From NCBI RefSeq assembly GCF_003581645.1, contig NZ_QXFK01000014.1:372001-436000 (forward strand): 64,000 bases of DNA, given 5' to 3'. Below the pieces are notes generated by a model. That model had not been told where the DNA came from and searched no databases. It worked only from the letters and a program-made list of their open reading frames with translations. Shown here in pieces: positions 36,950-48,113 of this stretch. The DNA comes from Pelagerythrobacter aerophilus (lineage in GTDB: Bacteria; Pseudomonadota; Alphaproteobacteria; Sphingomonadales; Sphingomonadaceae). Made by a program: the position numbers and the translations under genes. Each line of letters starts with the position of its first letter. Position 1 is the first letter of the stretch.

Positions 36950-36975
36950 GGAACGAAAGCTCCCGCCACTCCGTT
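36950..36975 (+). promoter_or_regulatory. EcfG-type general-stress sigma-factor promoter
   Basis: GGAAC (36950-36954), 17 bp, CGTT (36972-36975) matches the alphaproteobacterial EcfG consensus. It ends 24 bp before the ATG of the general-stress protein gene, leaving room for a short leader with AAAGGAG. It is divergent from the imuA SOS promoter. Confidence 0.7.
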
Positions 36976-36998
36976 GCCACCACGAAAGGAGCTATCCC

Positions 36999-37481
36999 AT
37001 GAAATACCGCCAAGGCGACCCCGACAAGCTGAAGACCAAGTTCTGGACGGCACTCGCGGATTCGCCGTTCCTCTTCCTCCAGCTCGACAGCGACACGACC
37101 AGCGCGGTGCCGATGAGCGCGCAGCTCGACAAGGATGCGAACAGCGCAATCTGGTTCTTCACCCACAAACACGGGAAGTTCGCCGCGCTCGGCCCCGCCA
37201 CCGCGACGTTCGAGGGCAAGAGCCACGACATCTACGCGCGCTTCCACGGCACGCTGACGGTCGAGACCAGCCGCGAACGCTTCGACCAGTTCTGGAGCAA
37301 CTTCGCCGAAGCCTGGTTCGACGGCGGCAAGGACGACCCCGACATCCTGTTCCTGCGCATGGACCTGGGCGAAGCGGAGATCTGGAACGGCGACATGGGT
37401 CTGCTCGACACCGCCAAGATGGCGCTCGGCATGGACGTCCGCGAGGACGCGAGCGAGCAGCACGCCGAAACCACGCTCTAG
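36999..37481 (+). CDS. General stress protein, pyridoxamine 5'-phosphate oxidase-like (FMN-binding split barrel)
   Basis: 160 residues with an AAAGGAG ribosome-binding site 7 bp upstream. The split-barrel phrases PFLFLQLDSDTTSAVPMSAQ, IWFFTHKHGKFAAL and ATFEGKSHDIYARFHGTLTV are those of the general stress protein 26-like branch, which binds flavin but is not PdxH. The EcfG-type promoter in front supports a stress role. It ends in a bidirectional terminator shared with the convergent APC transporter gene. Confidence 0.88.
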   Translation: MKYRQGDPDKLKTKFWTALADSPFLFLQLDSDTTSAVPMSAQLDKDANSAIWFFTHKHGKFAALGPATATFEGKSHDIYARFHGTLTVETSRERFDQFWSNFAEAWFDGGKDDPDILFLRMDLGEAEIWNGDMGLLDTAKMALGMDVREDASEQHAETTL

Positions 37482-37503
37482 GGCATTACGCCGCCTAACA
37501 GAA

Positions 37504-37529
37504 AAGGGCCGCCTCGCCGGGCGGCCCTT
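37504..37529. terminator. Bidirectional terminator between convergent genes
   Basis: AAGGGCCGCC (37504-37513) and GGCGGCCCTT (37520-37529) make a perfect 10-bp GC-rich stem with a 6-base loop, in the 73-bp gap between the stress-protein stop and the transporter stop. A-T pairs at the base give short U runs in either direction. Confidence 0.8.
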
Positions 37530-37554
37530 CCCATTTCACGCAGGAAATGCGTGG

Positions 37555-39138
37555 TCAGTCCGCGCGTCCATCCGGATGGATCGGGACCATCGTCTCCTCC
37601 CCGGCGACCTCGTCCACCACTTCCACGATACCGCGGCCCAGATGGCTGCGGCTGCGGCTGTAGAGGAAGTAGATCGCCACGCCGATCACGCCCCACCCCG
37701 GCAGCACCAGGATCGCCTCGATCGGCAGGTTGACGTAAAGGAACACGCATCCCGCGAGCGCCAGCGGCGCGACGATCCACACGCCCGCCATGCGGAAAGG
37801 CCTCGGCCGATGGGGATCCTTCACACGCAGGACCATCACCGTCACGGCCACCATGAAGAAAGCGTAGAGCGTACCCGCGTTGGCGTAGTCCGCCAGCAGG
37901 CCGACGGGGAAGAACGCGGCACCCACCGCCACCACGAGGCCGGTGAGGAACGTCACGATATGCGGCGTCTTCCACTTCGGGTGCACCGTGCTGAGCCGTT
38001 CGGGTAGCAGGCCGTCGCGGCTCATGACGAAGAAGATGCGCGTCTGCGCGAAGATCAGCACGAGAATGACCGAGGGCAGCGCGAGGAACGCCGCGACGCC
38101 CAGCATATTGCCCACGCCCGACCAGCCGATCTGACGCAGCACGTGCGCCAGCGCCTCGTCGGAGCAGACGAGCGACGCAGCATATTGCGGCAGCGCGCAC
38201 TGACGCGCGAGCTCTTCCGACCCAGCAGGGAACGGAATGCCGTTCGGGCCCATGATCGGCTGCCCGCCGATCGTGCCGATCGCACCGGCTGCGACGAGGA
38301 TGTAGAACACCGTGCAGAACAGCAGCGACCCGATCAGACCGAAGGGCACGTTGCGCTGAGGATCCTTGGTTTCCTCCGCGGCGGTCGAAACCGCGTCGAA
38401 GCCGACGTAGGCGAAGAAGATCGTCGCCGCCGCGCCGACAGCACCGAGCCCGGTGCCGATGCCTCCGAACACACCTGCGGGCAGGAACGGATTGAACTTG
38501 TCGGTGTCGAATTCCGGACTCGTGAACGTCAGCGCAACGAACACCGTGAGCGCCGTGACCTTGATCGCCACGAGAACGGCGTTGACCTTGGCGCTTTCGC
38601 TCGTCCCGATCATCAGCAGGCAGGTAATGAGCATGGCGATGAGCAGCGCCGGCAGATTGATGAACCCGCCCGGCGCACCGCCCAGCGCCAGCGGCCCCGC
38701 GCTGAGCCACGCCGGCAAATGTATGCCGAGAAATTCGTTCAGTATCGTCCCGCTGAAATAGCCGGACCAGCCGACCGAAACGGCGCTGGCCGCCACGGCG
38801 TATTCGAGAATCAGCGCCCAGCCGACCGTCCAGGCGAGAAACTCGCCGACCGAGGCATAGCTGTAGGTGTAGGCCGATCCCGCCACGGGGATCATCGCGG
38901 CGACTTCCGCGTAGCACAGCGCGGCGACGATGCAGACTGCGCCGGCAATGGCGAAGGCGAGCATCAGACCCGGTCCGGCCTTCTGCGCGCCGGCGGCGGT
39001 CAGCACGAAAATGCCGGTGCCGATGACGCAGCCGATGCCGAACAGCATCAGTTGGAAACCGCTCAACGAACGGTGCAGCGATTTCTTTTGCGCCGTCTCG
39101 ATGATGGCATCCAGCGGCTTGACGCGATCGAAAAACAT
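37555..39138 (-). CDS. APC-family amino acid permease
   Basis: 527 residues with about 12-14 membrane helices, close to the cationic amino acid transporter (YfnA/CAT-like) group. The helix 1 motif FGIGCVIGTGIFVLTAAGA is near 33-51, and FAYVGFDAVSTAAEETKDPQRNVPFG, the helix 6-7 consensus, near 245-270. It imports amino acids with protons across the inner membrane; specificity is unknown. A hairpin covers its ribosome-binding site. Confidence 0.88.
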   Translation of the reverse strand: MFFDRVKPLDAIIETAQKKSLHRSLSGFQLMLFGIGCVIGTGIFVLTAAGAQKAGPGLMLAFAIAGAVCIVAALCYAEVAAMIPVAGSAYTYSYASVGEFLAWTVGWALILEYAVAASAVSVGWSGYFSGTILNEFLGIHLPAWLSAGPLALGGAPGGFINLPALLIAMLITCLLMIGTSESAKVNAVLVAIKVTALTVFVALTFTSPEFDTDKFNPFLPAGVFGGIGTGLGAVGAAATIFFAYVGFDAVSTAAEETKDPQRNVPFGLIGSLLFCTVFYILVAAGAIGTIGGQPIMGPNGIPFPAGSEELARQCALPQYAASLVCSDEALAHVLRQIGWSGVGNMLGVAAFLALPSVILVLIFAQTRIFFVMSRDGLLPERLSTVHPKWKTPHIVTFLTGLVVAVGAAFFPVGLLADYANAGTLYAFFMVAVTVMVLRVKDPHRPRPFRMAGVWIVAPLALAGCVFLYVNLPIEAILVLPGWGVIGVAIYFLYSRSRSHLGRGIVEVVDEVAGEETMVPIHPDGRAD

Positions 39139-39139
39139 C

Positions 39140-39171
39140 AGGGACTCCCCGCGGCCCGAGCGAGAGTCCCT
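39140..39171 (-). promoter_or_regulatory. Leader hairpin covering the ribosome-binding site of the APC permease gene
   Basis: On the transcript AGGGACTC (39171-39164) pairs with GAGTCCCT (39147-39140), an 8-bp perfect stem. Its right arm contains the GGGGAG-like Shine-Dalgarno region and ends one base from the ATG at 39138. Folding would hide the start site, so translational control is possible. Confidence 0.5.
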
Positions 39172-39231
39172 CGCCCCTCCCAGCCGGCGCGCCGTTTTAT
39201 GCGATCGCGTTGCGCTGGCAAGCGGGATTCA

Positions 39232-40668
39232 TCAAGCTGTCAACAAACTTGGAAACAGGCCGAACAGCAGAATCAGAGCCACCGCCACCGGACAGAGCCA
39301 GGCGACGAGGAACCGCCACAGCGCGAACATGCCGCCGGAAAGCCCGCTCTGGCTCTCCACCAGGCGCCGGTCGGCCCTCCAGCCGACGAAGAGCGCCAGC
39401 AAGAGCCCGGCGAGCGGCAGCATGATCTTGCCGGTAAATCCGTCGAGCGTGTCGAGAATGTCGGTCTCCGCGAAGATGCTCCAGAAGCCGAGCGGCCTGA
39501 CGTCCGCCCACACGTTGTACCCCAGCGCGCAGGCGATACCGATCAGGAAGGATACGAAGCCGAGCAGCGATGCCGCCTTCGGCCGGCTCAGCCCGAAGCG
39601 GTCCATCGCCCAGGCGGTCGGCCCTTCGAGCAGGGAAATGGAACTCGTCAGCGCGGCGAAGAAGATCAGGACGAAGAACAGCAACCCGATCAGCGATCCT
39701 CCCGGCATCGTCTGGAAGGCAACGGGCAGCGACTGGAAGATCAGCGCCGGACCGGCGGACGGATCGAGCCCGACCGCGAAAACGATGGGGAAAATCATCA
39801 GCCCCGCAACCAGGGCCACCGCCGTATCGGTGAGGCTGATGGTCGCCGCCGTGGGGCCGAGGTTGACGTCCTTCCCCACATAGGCGCCGTAGGTGATCAG
39901 GCCGCCCGCACCGAGACTGAGCGAGAAGAACGCCTGGCCCAGCGCCTCGTTCATCACCGGCGCCGTGAGCTTTGAAAAGTCGGGGGTGAACAGGAAGCTC
40001 AGCGCCTCGCCGAAGTCGCCCGTGAACGCCCCGTAAATCGTGATGCAGACGAGAAGGACGAAGAAGGCCGGCATCAGCCAGAGCGCCGCCTTCTCGATCC
40101 CGTCGTGCACGCCGTTGGCGACGATCCAGATCGTCACCGCCATGAACAACGCGTGGACCAGGATCAGGCGGCCGGGGCTCGCGAAGAGATCCCCCATCAT
40201 GCCGCTGACCGCGTCCTGCCCCAGATCGGGGAAGGCGCCCCGCAAGGGCTCCCCTGCGAGCGCATTAGACAGGAAATCGCCGCCCGAGAGCCAGACGTAG
40301 TAGATCACCCAGCCGGCAACGACCGAATAGAACGAGAGGATCAGGAAACCGGCGAGGATCTCGATTCCGCCGAACACCCGCCACCGGCGGGAAACGCCCG
40401 ACTGTTCGGCCACGCGCGAGACCGACTGGACCGCATCCGACTTGCCCGATCGCCCGACGACGAATTCCGACAGCATCAGCGGCATCCCGATCAGGAGCAC
40501 GCAGCCCAGGTAGAACAGCACGAAGGCCCCGCCGCCGTTCTCGCCGGCAAGGGTCGGGAAACGCCAGATGTTGCCGAGGCCCACCGCCGCGCCCACCGCC
40601 GCGAGGATGAAGGCCGTTCGCGAGGACCAGCCTTGCTCTCCCACTTGCACGTTCGGCGTTGCGACCAT
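39232..40668 (-). CDS. Sodium-dependent neurotransmitter:sodium symporter (NSS/SNF) family transporter
   Basis: 478 residues with about 12 membrane helices. The N-terminal signature WSSRTAFILAAVGAAVGLGNIWRFPTLAGENGGGAF (residues 14-49) with GNIWRFP is diagnostic of the LeuT/NSS fold. ALTSSISLLEGPTAW lies near helix 8. It probably couples Na+ to uptake of a neutral or aromatic amino acid. It is divergent from panB with a 102-bp gap. Confidence 0.92.
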   Translation of the reverse strand: MVATPNVQVGEQGWSSRTAFILAAVGAAVGLGNIWRFPTLAGENGGGAFVLFYLGCVLLIGMPLMLSEFVVGRSGKSDAVQSVSRVAEQSGVSRRWRVFGGIEILAGFLILSFYSVVAGWVIYYVWLSGGDFLSNALAGEPLRGAFPDLGQDAVSGMMGDLFASPGRLILVHALFMAVTIWIVANGVHDGIEKAALWLMPAFFVLLVCITIYGAFTGDFGEALSFLFTPDFSKLTAPVMNEALGQAFFSLSLGAGGLITYGAYVGKDVNLGPTAATISLTDTAVALVAGLMIFPIVFAVGLDPSAGPALIFQSLPVAFQTMPGGSLIGLLFFVLIFFAALTSSISLLEGPTAWAMDRFGLSRPKAASLLGFVSFLIGIACALGYNVWADVRPLGFWSIFAETDILDTLDGFTGKIMLPLAGLLLALFVGWRADRRLVESQSGLSGGMFALWRFLVAWLCPVAVALILLFGLFPSLLTA

Positions 40669-40770
40669 CGATCGTTCCCTTTCCCGTTCCTCAGGTCCCC
40701 TGTTGCAAGTTTAGCGCGCAAGGCCAAGGGTACGGTTGGCGGTTGCCCACCGGCGAGCTAGAAGGCCGGC

Positions 40771-41640
40771 ATGTCCACGACCTTCCAGCTCGACACTGCG
40801 ACCAGCCGCGCAACCCCCACTCCCCAACCGATGCGGCGCCTGACGGTGCCCAAAATCCGGCAGCGCAAGAAGGACGGCGTTACCGAAGAGCCGCTGGTGA
40901 TGCTGACGGCCTACACCGCGCGTCAGGCGCAGTTGCTCGACGCGCACTGCGACCTGCTGCTGGTCGGCGATTCGCTCGGCCAGGTGATCTACGGCCTGCC
41001 CTCCACCGTTCCCGTCACGCTCGACATGATGGCCAACCATGCGGCTGCCGTGGTGCGCGGCAGCTACCATTCGGTGGTGATCGTCGACATGCCCTTCGGC
41101 AGCTACGAGGCTTCGCCGCAGCACGCGTTCGAGAGCGCTTCGCGCTTGCTCAAGGAAAGCGGCGCGGCGGGCGTGAAGCTCGAAGGCGGGGCGGCCATGG
41201 CCGAAACGGTCGCCTTCCTCAGCCAGCGCGGCATTCCGGTGATGGGTCACGTCGGATTGACGCCGCAGGCGGTCAACGTGCTCGGCGGCTACGGCGCACG
41301 CGGACGCAGCGATGCCGAGGCGGAGAAGATCGTCGGCGATGCGAAGGCGCTCGACGAGGCCGGCGCCTTCGCGGTCGTCGTCGAGGGAGTGGTCGAACCG
41401 ATCGCGATCGAGGTGACCGAGAGCATCTCCTGCCCGACGATCGGGATCGGCGCTTCGGCCCGCTGCGACGGGCAAGTGCTGGTGGCCGAGGACATGCTCG
41501 GCATGTTCGAACGGGTGCCGCGCTTCGTAAAGCGCTACGAGGAAATCGCCGAGATCATCGCGAAGGCGGCGGAGACGTACGCCGCCGAAGTGCGCAGCCG
41601 CGCGTTCCCGGGCGAGGAGCAGACCTACCAGCCCAAATAG
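40771..41640 (+). CDS. panB: 3-methyl-2-oxobutanoate hydroxymethyltransferase
   Basis: 289 residues. PanB adds a hydroxymethyl group to 2-ketoisovalerate (the ilv pathway intermediate) to give ketopantoate for pantothenate and CoA. Motifs are [26 protein letters not shown] near 46-71, [17 protein letters not shown] near 110, VKLEGG near 135 and GHVGLTPQ near 158. No panC is adjacent. The downstream enzyme CoaD is in the first kilobase of the window. Confidence 0.95.
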   Translation: MSTTFQLDTATSRATPTPQPMRRLTVPKIRQRKKDGVTEEPLVMLTAYTARQAQLLDAHCDLLLVGDSLGQVIYGLPSTVPVTLDMMANHAAAVVRGSYHSVVIVDMPFGSYEASPQHAFESASRLLKESGAAGVKLEGGAAMAETVAFLSQRGIPVMGHVGLTPQAVNVLGGYGARGRSDAEAEKIVGDAKALDEAGAFAVVVEGVVEPIAIEVTESISCPTIGIGASARCDGQVLVAEDMLGMFERVPRFVKRYEEIAEIIAKAAETYAAEVRSRAFPGEEQTYQPK

Positions 41641-41736
41641 GCCGGCAAACGGCGGTGCGGGGAACTTGCGATTCCACCGCGGATTTTCTAGCGCGCGCTC
41701 GCTTCACGGGCGCAGATATTTCGACGGGATCGCCGC

Positions 41737-42807
41737 ATGGCCACGCTGATTCGCTTCTACAGATTCTCCTTCATTTTCACGCTGATCTGTCTGGCGCTCG
41801 GCGCCTGGTACGGCTGGTCGAGCACGGGCGATCTGGGGGCGACCGCGTCGCTGCTGTGGATCATCGTCGTGCTCTCCGTGCTGGAGGTCTCGCTCAGCTT
41901 CGACAACGCGGTGGTCAACGCCTCGGTGCTCAAGGAGATGGACGAGATCTGGCAGCGACGCTTCCTGACCTGGGGCATCGCCTTCGCCGTGTTCGGCATG
42001 CGTGTCATCTTTCCGCTGGCGATCGTGGCGATCGCCGCCGGCCTCGGGCCGATCGAGACGCTCAATCTCTCGCTGAACGATCCGCAGCGGTACGAGGAGA
42101 TCGTCAGTTCCGCCCATGTCGGAATCGCCGGGTTCGGCGGTGCGTTCCTTGCCATGGTCGGACTCAAGTTCTTTTTCGATCTCGACAAGGACGTGCACTG
42201 GATCCGCATCGTCGAGGTCCAGCTTGCCCGCTTCGCCGCCCTGCCCGCGGCGGAGATCGCGCTGCTCCTGCTGGTCATGTGGGGCATTTCGACGATGCTC
42301 GATCCCGCCGATGCGCTGACGTTCCTCATCGCCGGCATCCTCGGCCTCGTCACCTTCATCGCGGTCGAGGGGGTCAACACGATCCTCGAGATGAAGGCCG
42401 AAGCGGCCCGGCTGCAGGGCGCGGTGGTGCGCAGCGGCCTGGGCGGGTTCCTCTATCTCAACGTGCTCGACGCTTCGTTCAGCTTCGACGGCGTGATCGG
42501 CGCCTTCGCGCTGTCGAACAACATGATCGTGATCGCGCTGGGCCTCTCGATCGGCGCGATGTTCGTGCGTTCGATGACGATCCACCTCGTCAAACAGGGC
42601 ACGCTGGCGCAGTATCGCTTCCTCGAGAACGGCGCGTTCTGGGCGATCATCGCGCTCGGGCTGATCATGCTGTTCTCCGCGGTCGTCCACATCCCGGAGA
42701 CGATCACCGGCCTGATCGGTGCGATCCTGATCGGTCTGTCGCTGTGGTGGTCGGTGCGCCACAACCGGCTGGAGGGGGTCAAGGGCGAGAGCGGGACAGT
42801 CGAGTAG
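41737..42807 (+). CDS. DUF475-family TerC-like membrane protein
   Basis: 356 residues with about nine helices. The TerC/DUF475 hallmark acidic pairs lie in membrane segments: SLSFDNAVVNASVL near 49-62 and DASFSFDGVIGAFALSNN near 246-263. Relatives are linked to metal (Mn or tellurite) handling, but no function is proved for this branch. Its 3' end overlaps the convergent SBF-like transporter gene by 29 bp. Confidence 0.85.
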   Translation: MATLIRFYRFSFIFTLICLALGAWYGWSSTGDLGATASLLWIIVVLSVLEVSLSFDNAVVNASVLKEMDEIWQRRFLTWGIAFAVFGMRVIFPLAIVAIAAGLGPIETLNLSLNDPQRYEEIVSSAHVGIAGFGGAFLAMVGLKFFFDLDKDVHWIRIVEVQLARFAALPAAEIALLLLVMWGISTMLDPADALTFLIAGILGLVTFIAVEGVNTILEMKAEAARLQGAVVRSGLGGFLYLNVLDASFSFDGVIGAFALSNNMIVIALGLSIGAMFVRSMTIHLVKQGTLAQYRFLENGAFWAIIALGLIMLFSAVVHIPETITGLIGAILIGLSLWWSVRHNRLEGVKGESGTVE

Positions 42808-43744
42808 CCAGCGGGGCCGAGACCACCAGTTGCAGCAGGTGGTAGGCGAGCAGGGGCGCCATCACGAGGCCCGCGCTCGCCGGGGGAAACAGGATCAGCG
42901 CGATCGGCGCGCCGCTCACCACGCTCTTGTGCGCTCCGGCGAACATGAACGAGATGCGCGTCGGCCGATCGAGCCGGAACAGGCCCGAGAAGAGCCAGCT
43001 CCCGCCGAAGCCGATCGTCAGGAACGCAAGCAGCAGGCCGAGCAGGAGCGCCCACTGCTCCGTCTCCAGCGCGCTCCAGATGCCCTGCTCGACCGCGCCC
43101 GAGAAGGCTACGTAGACCGCGATCGCGATCGCCAGCCGGTCCGTGGTCGACACCAGCGCCGGATGCGCCCGCACCCATGACCGCCCGACGCTCTGCAGCG
43201 CCTGCCCCAGCACGAACGGCACGACCAGCAGCGCGAGGATCTTGCCCAGCCCGCCGATGCCGATGTCGGCCGCTGCGAAGCCGCCCATCGCGGCGAACAG
43301 CGGCGCGGTGACGAACACGCCCGCGATATTGAGCAGCGCCGCCGCCACCACCGAGCGCGCGACGTCGCCGCCGGCGAGCGAGCTGTAGGCCGTCGCCGAC
43401 TGGACGGTCGAGGCAAGGGTGCCGAGGAACAGCAAGCCGATCGCAAGCTCCCGCGGCAGATGGCCTGCGCCGATGTGCGACAGCCCCAGCCCCGCCAGCG
43501 CCATCGCCCCGAAGCACCACATCAGCAGCGGCACCAGAAACCGCGCATGCCGCAACCCCAGCAGCACCTCATCCCGCGGCAATCTCAGTCCATTAAGCGC
43601 GAACAGCGCAAAGATAGCAAAGTTCGACACCACCTGCGCCACCTCCCGCCCTTCCCCCACGGCCGGAAAGATCGTTGCCAGTGCAATGGTCAGAACGAGC
43701 AAGCGAACCATCGGGTCGATGCGAGAGATGATCGGGATGGTCAC
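42779..43744 (-). CDS. Bile acid:sodium symporter-like (SBF-like, YfeH type) membrane transporter
   Basis: 321 residues from a GTG at 43744; the open frame extends to 43921 inside the neighbouring TPR gene. It has about ten helices. Characteristic stretches are IFALFALNGLRLPRDEVLLGLRH near 40 and LGTLASTVQSATAYSSLAGGDVARSVVAAALLNIAGVF near 112-148, the conserved unwound-helix region of the SBF/CPA fold. The substrate is unknown. It lies 40 bp downstream of the PEP-CTERM TPR gene on the same strand and may be co-transcribed. Confidence 0.85.
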   Translation of the reverse strand: MTIPIISRIDPMVRLLVLTIALATIFPAVGEGREVAQVVSNFAIFALFALNGLRLPRDEVLLGLRHARFLVPLLMWCFGAMALAGLGLSHIGAGHLPRELAIGLLFLGTLASTVQSATAYSSLAGGDVARSVVAAALLNIAGVFVTAPLFAAMGGFAAADIGIGGLGKILALLVVPFVLGQALQSVGRSWVRAHPALVSTTDRLAIAIAVYVAFSGAVEQGIWSALETEQWALLLGLLLAFLTIGFGGSWLFSGLFRLDRPTRISFMFAGAHKSVVSGAPIALILFPPASAGLVMAPLLAYHLLQLVVSAPLATRLSRSRP

Positions 43745-43784
43745 CGCGCGGCCATGCCCAACGGCCGTTCGCCTGTCGAGTGGG

Positions 43785-45525
43785 CTAGCGCTCCGCGAGC
43801 GCTCGCGCCGCTTCGACGCTGCCGGAGGCGGTGAACGCACGCGCCAGAGCGCGCCTCGCCAGTGGATCGCTGCGCTGAAGGCGATAAGCACGCTCGGCCG
43901 CTCCGCGTGCTCCGGCGACATCGCCCTGCAGCAAGTCGGCTTCGGCTTTCAGCGCCCAAAGCCGCGGGTCGTGCGCGCCACCCGAAGCCAGCGCGTGGTC
44001 TAGCAGTGCTGTACCCTGTTCCCGCCGGCCCGTATCGAAGGCGAGCAGCGCAAGCATGGCCGCCGCCTCCCGGTTGCGCGGCGCCGCGCGCACCTGATCG
44101 GTGAGCAACGCATAGGCGGCGGAGCGGTCGTTCTGCGCAGCGTATGTCGCGAGCATGCGGCGCGTCAGCGGCCACGACCTCCGGATGCCGGCGGCCGCGC
44201 GATACGCCTCGAGCGCTTCGTCAGATCGTCCCGCTACCAGCAAGGCGTCCCCGGCCAGCCCGAGCGCATCGGCGGAACCGGGAAACCGTCCGCGAAATGC
44301 CTCCGCCGCCGCGATCGCCTCCTTCAGCCGCTCAGCGGCGATCAGTCCGCGCACGAGCGTAACCGCGTCAGTCCCCGTTGCTCCACCTCTCGCCTGCGCG
44401 ATCTCCACCGGTACGGCCGTTGCGAAAGGCGCCAGCCCGGGCCCGCCCGCTCGGCTCGCCTTTTCCAGCAGCGGCGCAGCCTTGCCCCGCTCCCCCAGCG
44501 CTTCGTACGCACGCCCGACAGTTGCGGCGAGATAGGGATCGGCATCGGGACGCAGCGCAGCATCGCCGAAGCGATAGACCAGTTCCCGGTCATTTCCCGA
44601 GAGATGCAGCGCGTGGGCGAGCAACTGACGCACGCGGCGGTTGTCGGGCTGGCTCAGGAGCAGGCGGTCGAAGATCTGCGCCGCGCTTGCAGGATTGCCG
44701 CTCCGGAGATCGATCACGCCCGAGAGCAGCGCCGTGGCCGGACTCAGGCGATCGAGATCTCCCCGGCGCGAAAACAATCCCCGTGCGAGGTCGAAATCGC
44801 CCGCGCGTGCAGCCAGGATAGCCTGGAGGAAGTAGAGGCGCGGATCGCCGGGAGCGACTTCCGCCATCCGCCGCACAGCCGTGAGCATCTCGGCCGCCCG
44901 TCCGCTCTCTCCAAGCGTGGCGGCATAGTCCGCCAGGATATCGGCGTCCTCCGGCGCGGCCTCCAGCGCCGCTTCGAACCAGGGCAACGCGGCCGCCATA
45001 CCGCGAACGTCGCGATCCAGTTGTCCCCTGAACCACAATGCTTTCGGATTGTGCGGATCGAGAGCGACCGCACGTTCCGACGCTTCGAGAGCGAGAGTGT
45101 GCTCGCCGCCGAGATAGCGCAGCCGGCCGATATCGACCCACAACTCGGGGTCGTCCGGATCGATTTGCAGGGCCCGGTCGAAAGCGGCACCGGCGGCGGG
45201 AAGGTTGCCTCCGCGCATTTCCAGCACGCCGAGCATGTGGAAGCCATGCGCTCTCGTGGCAGGCGAGAAGTCGCCGGACCCGAGCCAGTCGCGCGCCTCG
45301 ATAACCTTGCCCTGCGCGAGCTCCGCCTGTCCGAGATAGGCCGCGACGTCGGCCCGCGGAGTGCCTTGTTCCAGCATCCGCCGCAGCACGATCTCCGCGT
45401 TCAGCCCGTCACCGCGTGCCAGTGCAGCGCGCGCCGCATCGAGCGGGGCGAGCTGGGGCTCTCCCTGACCGCATGCAACCAGGGTCAGCAGGGCGAAGCC
45501 CGCCAACGCCCGGAGCAAGACCGGT

Positions 45526-45542
<17 letters not shown>
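43785..45542 (-). CDS. prsT: TPR-repeat lipoprotein of the PEP-CTERM system
   Basis: 585 residues. A lipoprotein signal peptide ends at LTLVACG (Cys about residue 24). The rest is made of tetratricopeptide repeats (for example AAFDRALQIDPDDPELWVDIGRLRYLGGEHTLALEASERAVALDP near 123-167). PrsT-type proteins accompany PrsK/PrsR and exosortase loci, though this one is shorter than the roughly 900-residue typical form. Its start overlaps prsR by 17 bp. Naming rests mainly on context. Confidence 0.75.
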
Positions 45543-46886
<1,344 letters not shown>

Positions 46887-46890
<4 letters not shown>

Positions 46891-48113
46891 GCCGCCTCCA
46901 CGGTGCGAATGAGCTCGGCTGCAGCGAACAGCGGCAGGCTGATGGAGAAGCGAGTACCGATCCCTTCCCGCGAATCGACGTCGAGCCGTCCGCCCATCGC
47001 GCGCACCAGTTCGCGTGCCTCGAACGCCCCGATACCGAATCCCGACGGCTTGGACGAAACGAAGGGACGGAACAGCCCGTCTCGAATGAAATCGGCCGAC
47101 ATCCCTTCACCGGAATCGATCACGTCGATCCGCCCGCGCACACCGTCGCTCGTGACGTCGAGATAGACCGGACCGTGTCCCTCGCTCGCCTCGATCGCAT
47201 TCTGCACGAGATGAACCAGCGCCTGCTCGAGCGCTTCCGCGTCGGCGAGCACCGCAACATCCCCCGAATCGATGACGATCAGCGAAGCGTCGTCGGCAAG
47301 CCGGGCCTTGGCTCGCGCGGCCAGTTCGCGCAGCCCCACCCGCTCGCGCGCCGCACCGCCCCCTGCGCCATAGCGGCCGAGGCGGGCGAGCAGCGCGTTG
47401 AGTTTGTCCGCACTGTTCCGCAAGGTCACGAGCATGTCGGCACGAAAGGCCGGGTTATCCGCATGGCGCTCTGCATTTCGGGCGAGCAGCGAGAGCTGGC
47501 TGGCAAGGTTCTTCACGTCGTGCATCACGAAGGCGATGCGGCGGCTGAACTCGTCGAACTGGCGCGCCTCCATCAGCGCTTCCTGCCCGGCGCGCTCGGC
47601 GAGATAGCTCGCGAGCTGCCGGCCGACGATGCCGAGCAGGTCGATGTCCTCCCGGTCGAGCCGCCGGGGCGTGGCCGGACGCGCCAGAACGATGACGCCA
47701 TGCAGACGGCCGAGATGAAGCAGTGGCACGAGCGCCCAGGCGTCGTGGGTCGCGGCGGCAAGCCAGTCGGGCAGCGCTCCGCTCCACCCCGTCTCGAACC
47801 CGCCGTTCACCTCGCCAATATCGACGATGTCTCCGGTCCGCTCGATCTTTGCCGCAAACTCGATCGGGAAGGCGACGACCGGCACCTCGATCGCGGACCA
47901 GCGCCAGCGCGCAGCCAGAACAAGACTGCCGTCTTGTTCGGGCATGAACAGCACCCCCCCGGCGCTGTCGGTCATCTCCGCAATGGCGCGGATCGCGCGC
48001 TCCGGCAGCGCTTCACCCGCCGATCCACCCTGGCCCATGGTGCGCGTAAAACGCAGCCATTCGGCGCGGTAATCGTAGCGTTGCCTGAAAAGATTCCGGA
48101 TGCGCTCGATCAC
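46887..48113 (-). CDS. prsK: PEP-CTERM system histidine kinase PrsK, lacking the membrane half
   Basis: 408 residues, while typical PrsK is near 680. The family's multi-helix N-terminal region is absent: the protein begins at RNLFRQRYDYRAEWLRFTRTM, which normally follows the membrane domain. A GAF-like sensor (50-165) comes next, then the phospho-accepting His198 in FVMHDVKNLASQLSLLARNAE, and an ATPase domain ending GFGIGAFEARELVRAMGGRL. The GTG start overlaps the upstream stop (GTGA), which suggests a genuine start. The kinase is therefore predicted to be soluble. Confidence 0.85.

Noticed and set aside
38143-39975. 610-codon plus-strand open frame
   Set aside because: Antisense to the APC and NSS transporter genes; Arg/Gln/Glu-rich with no domains.
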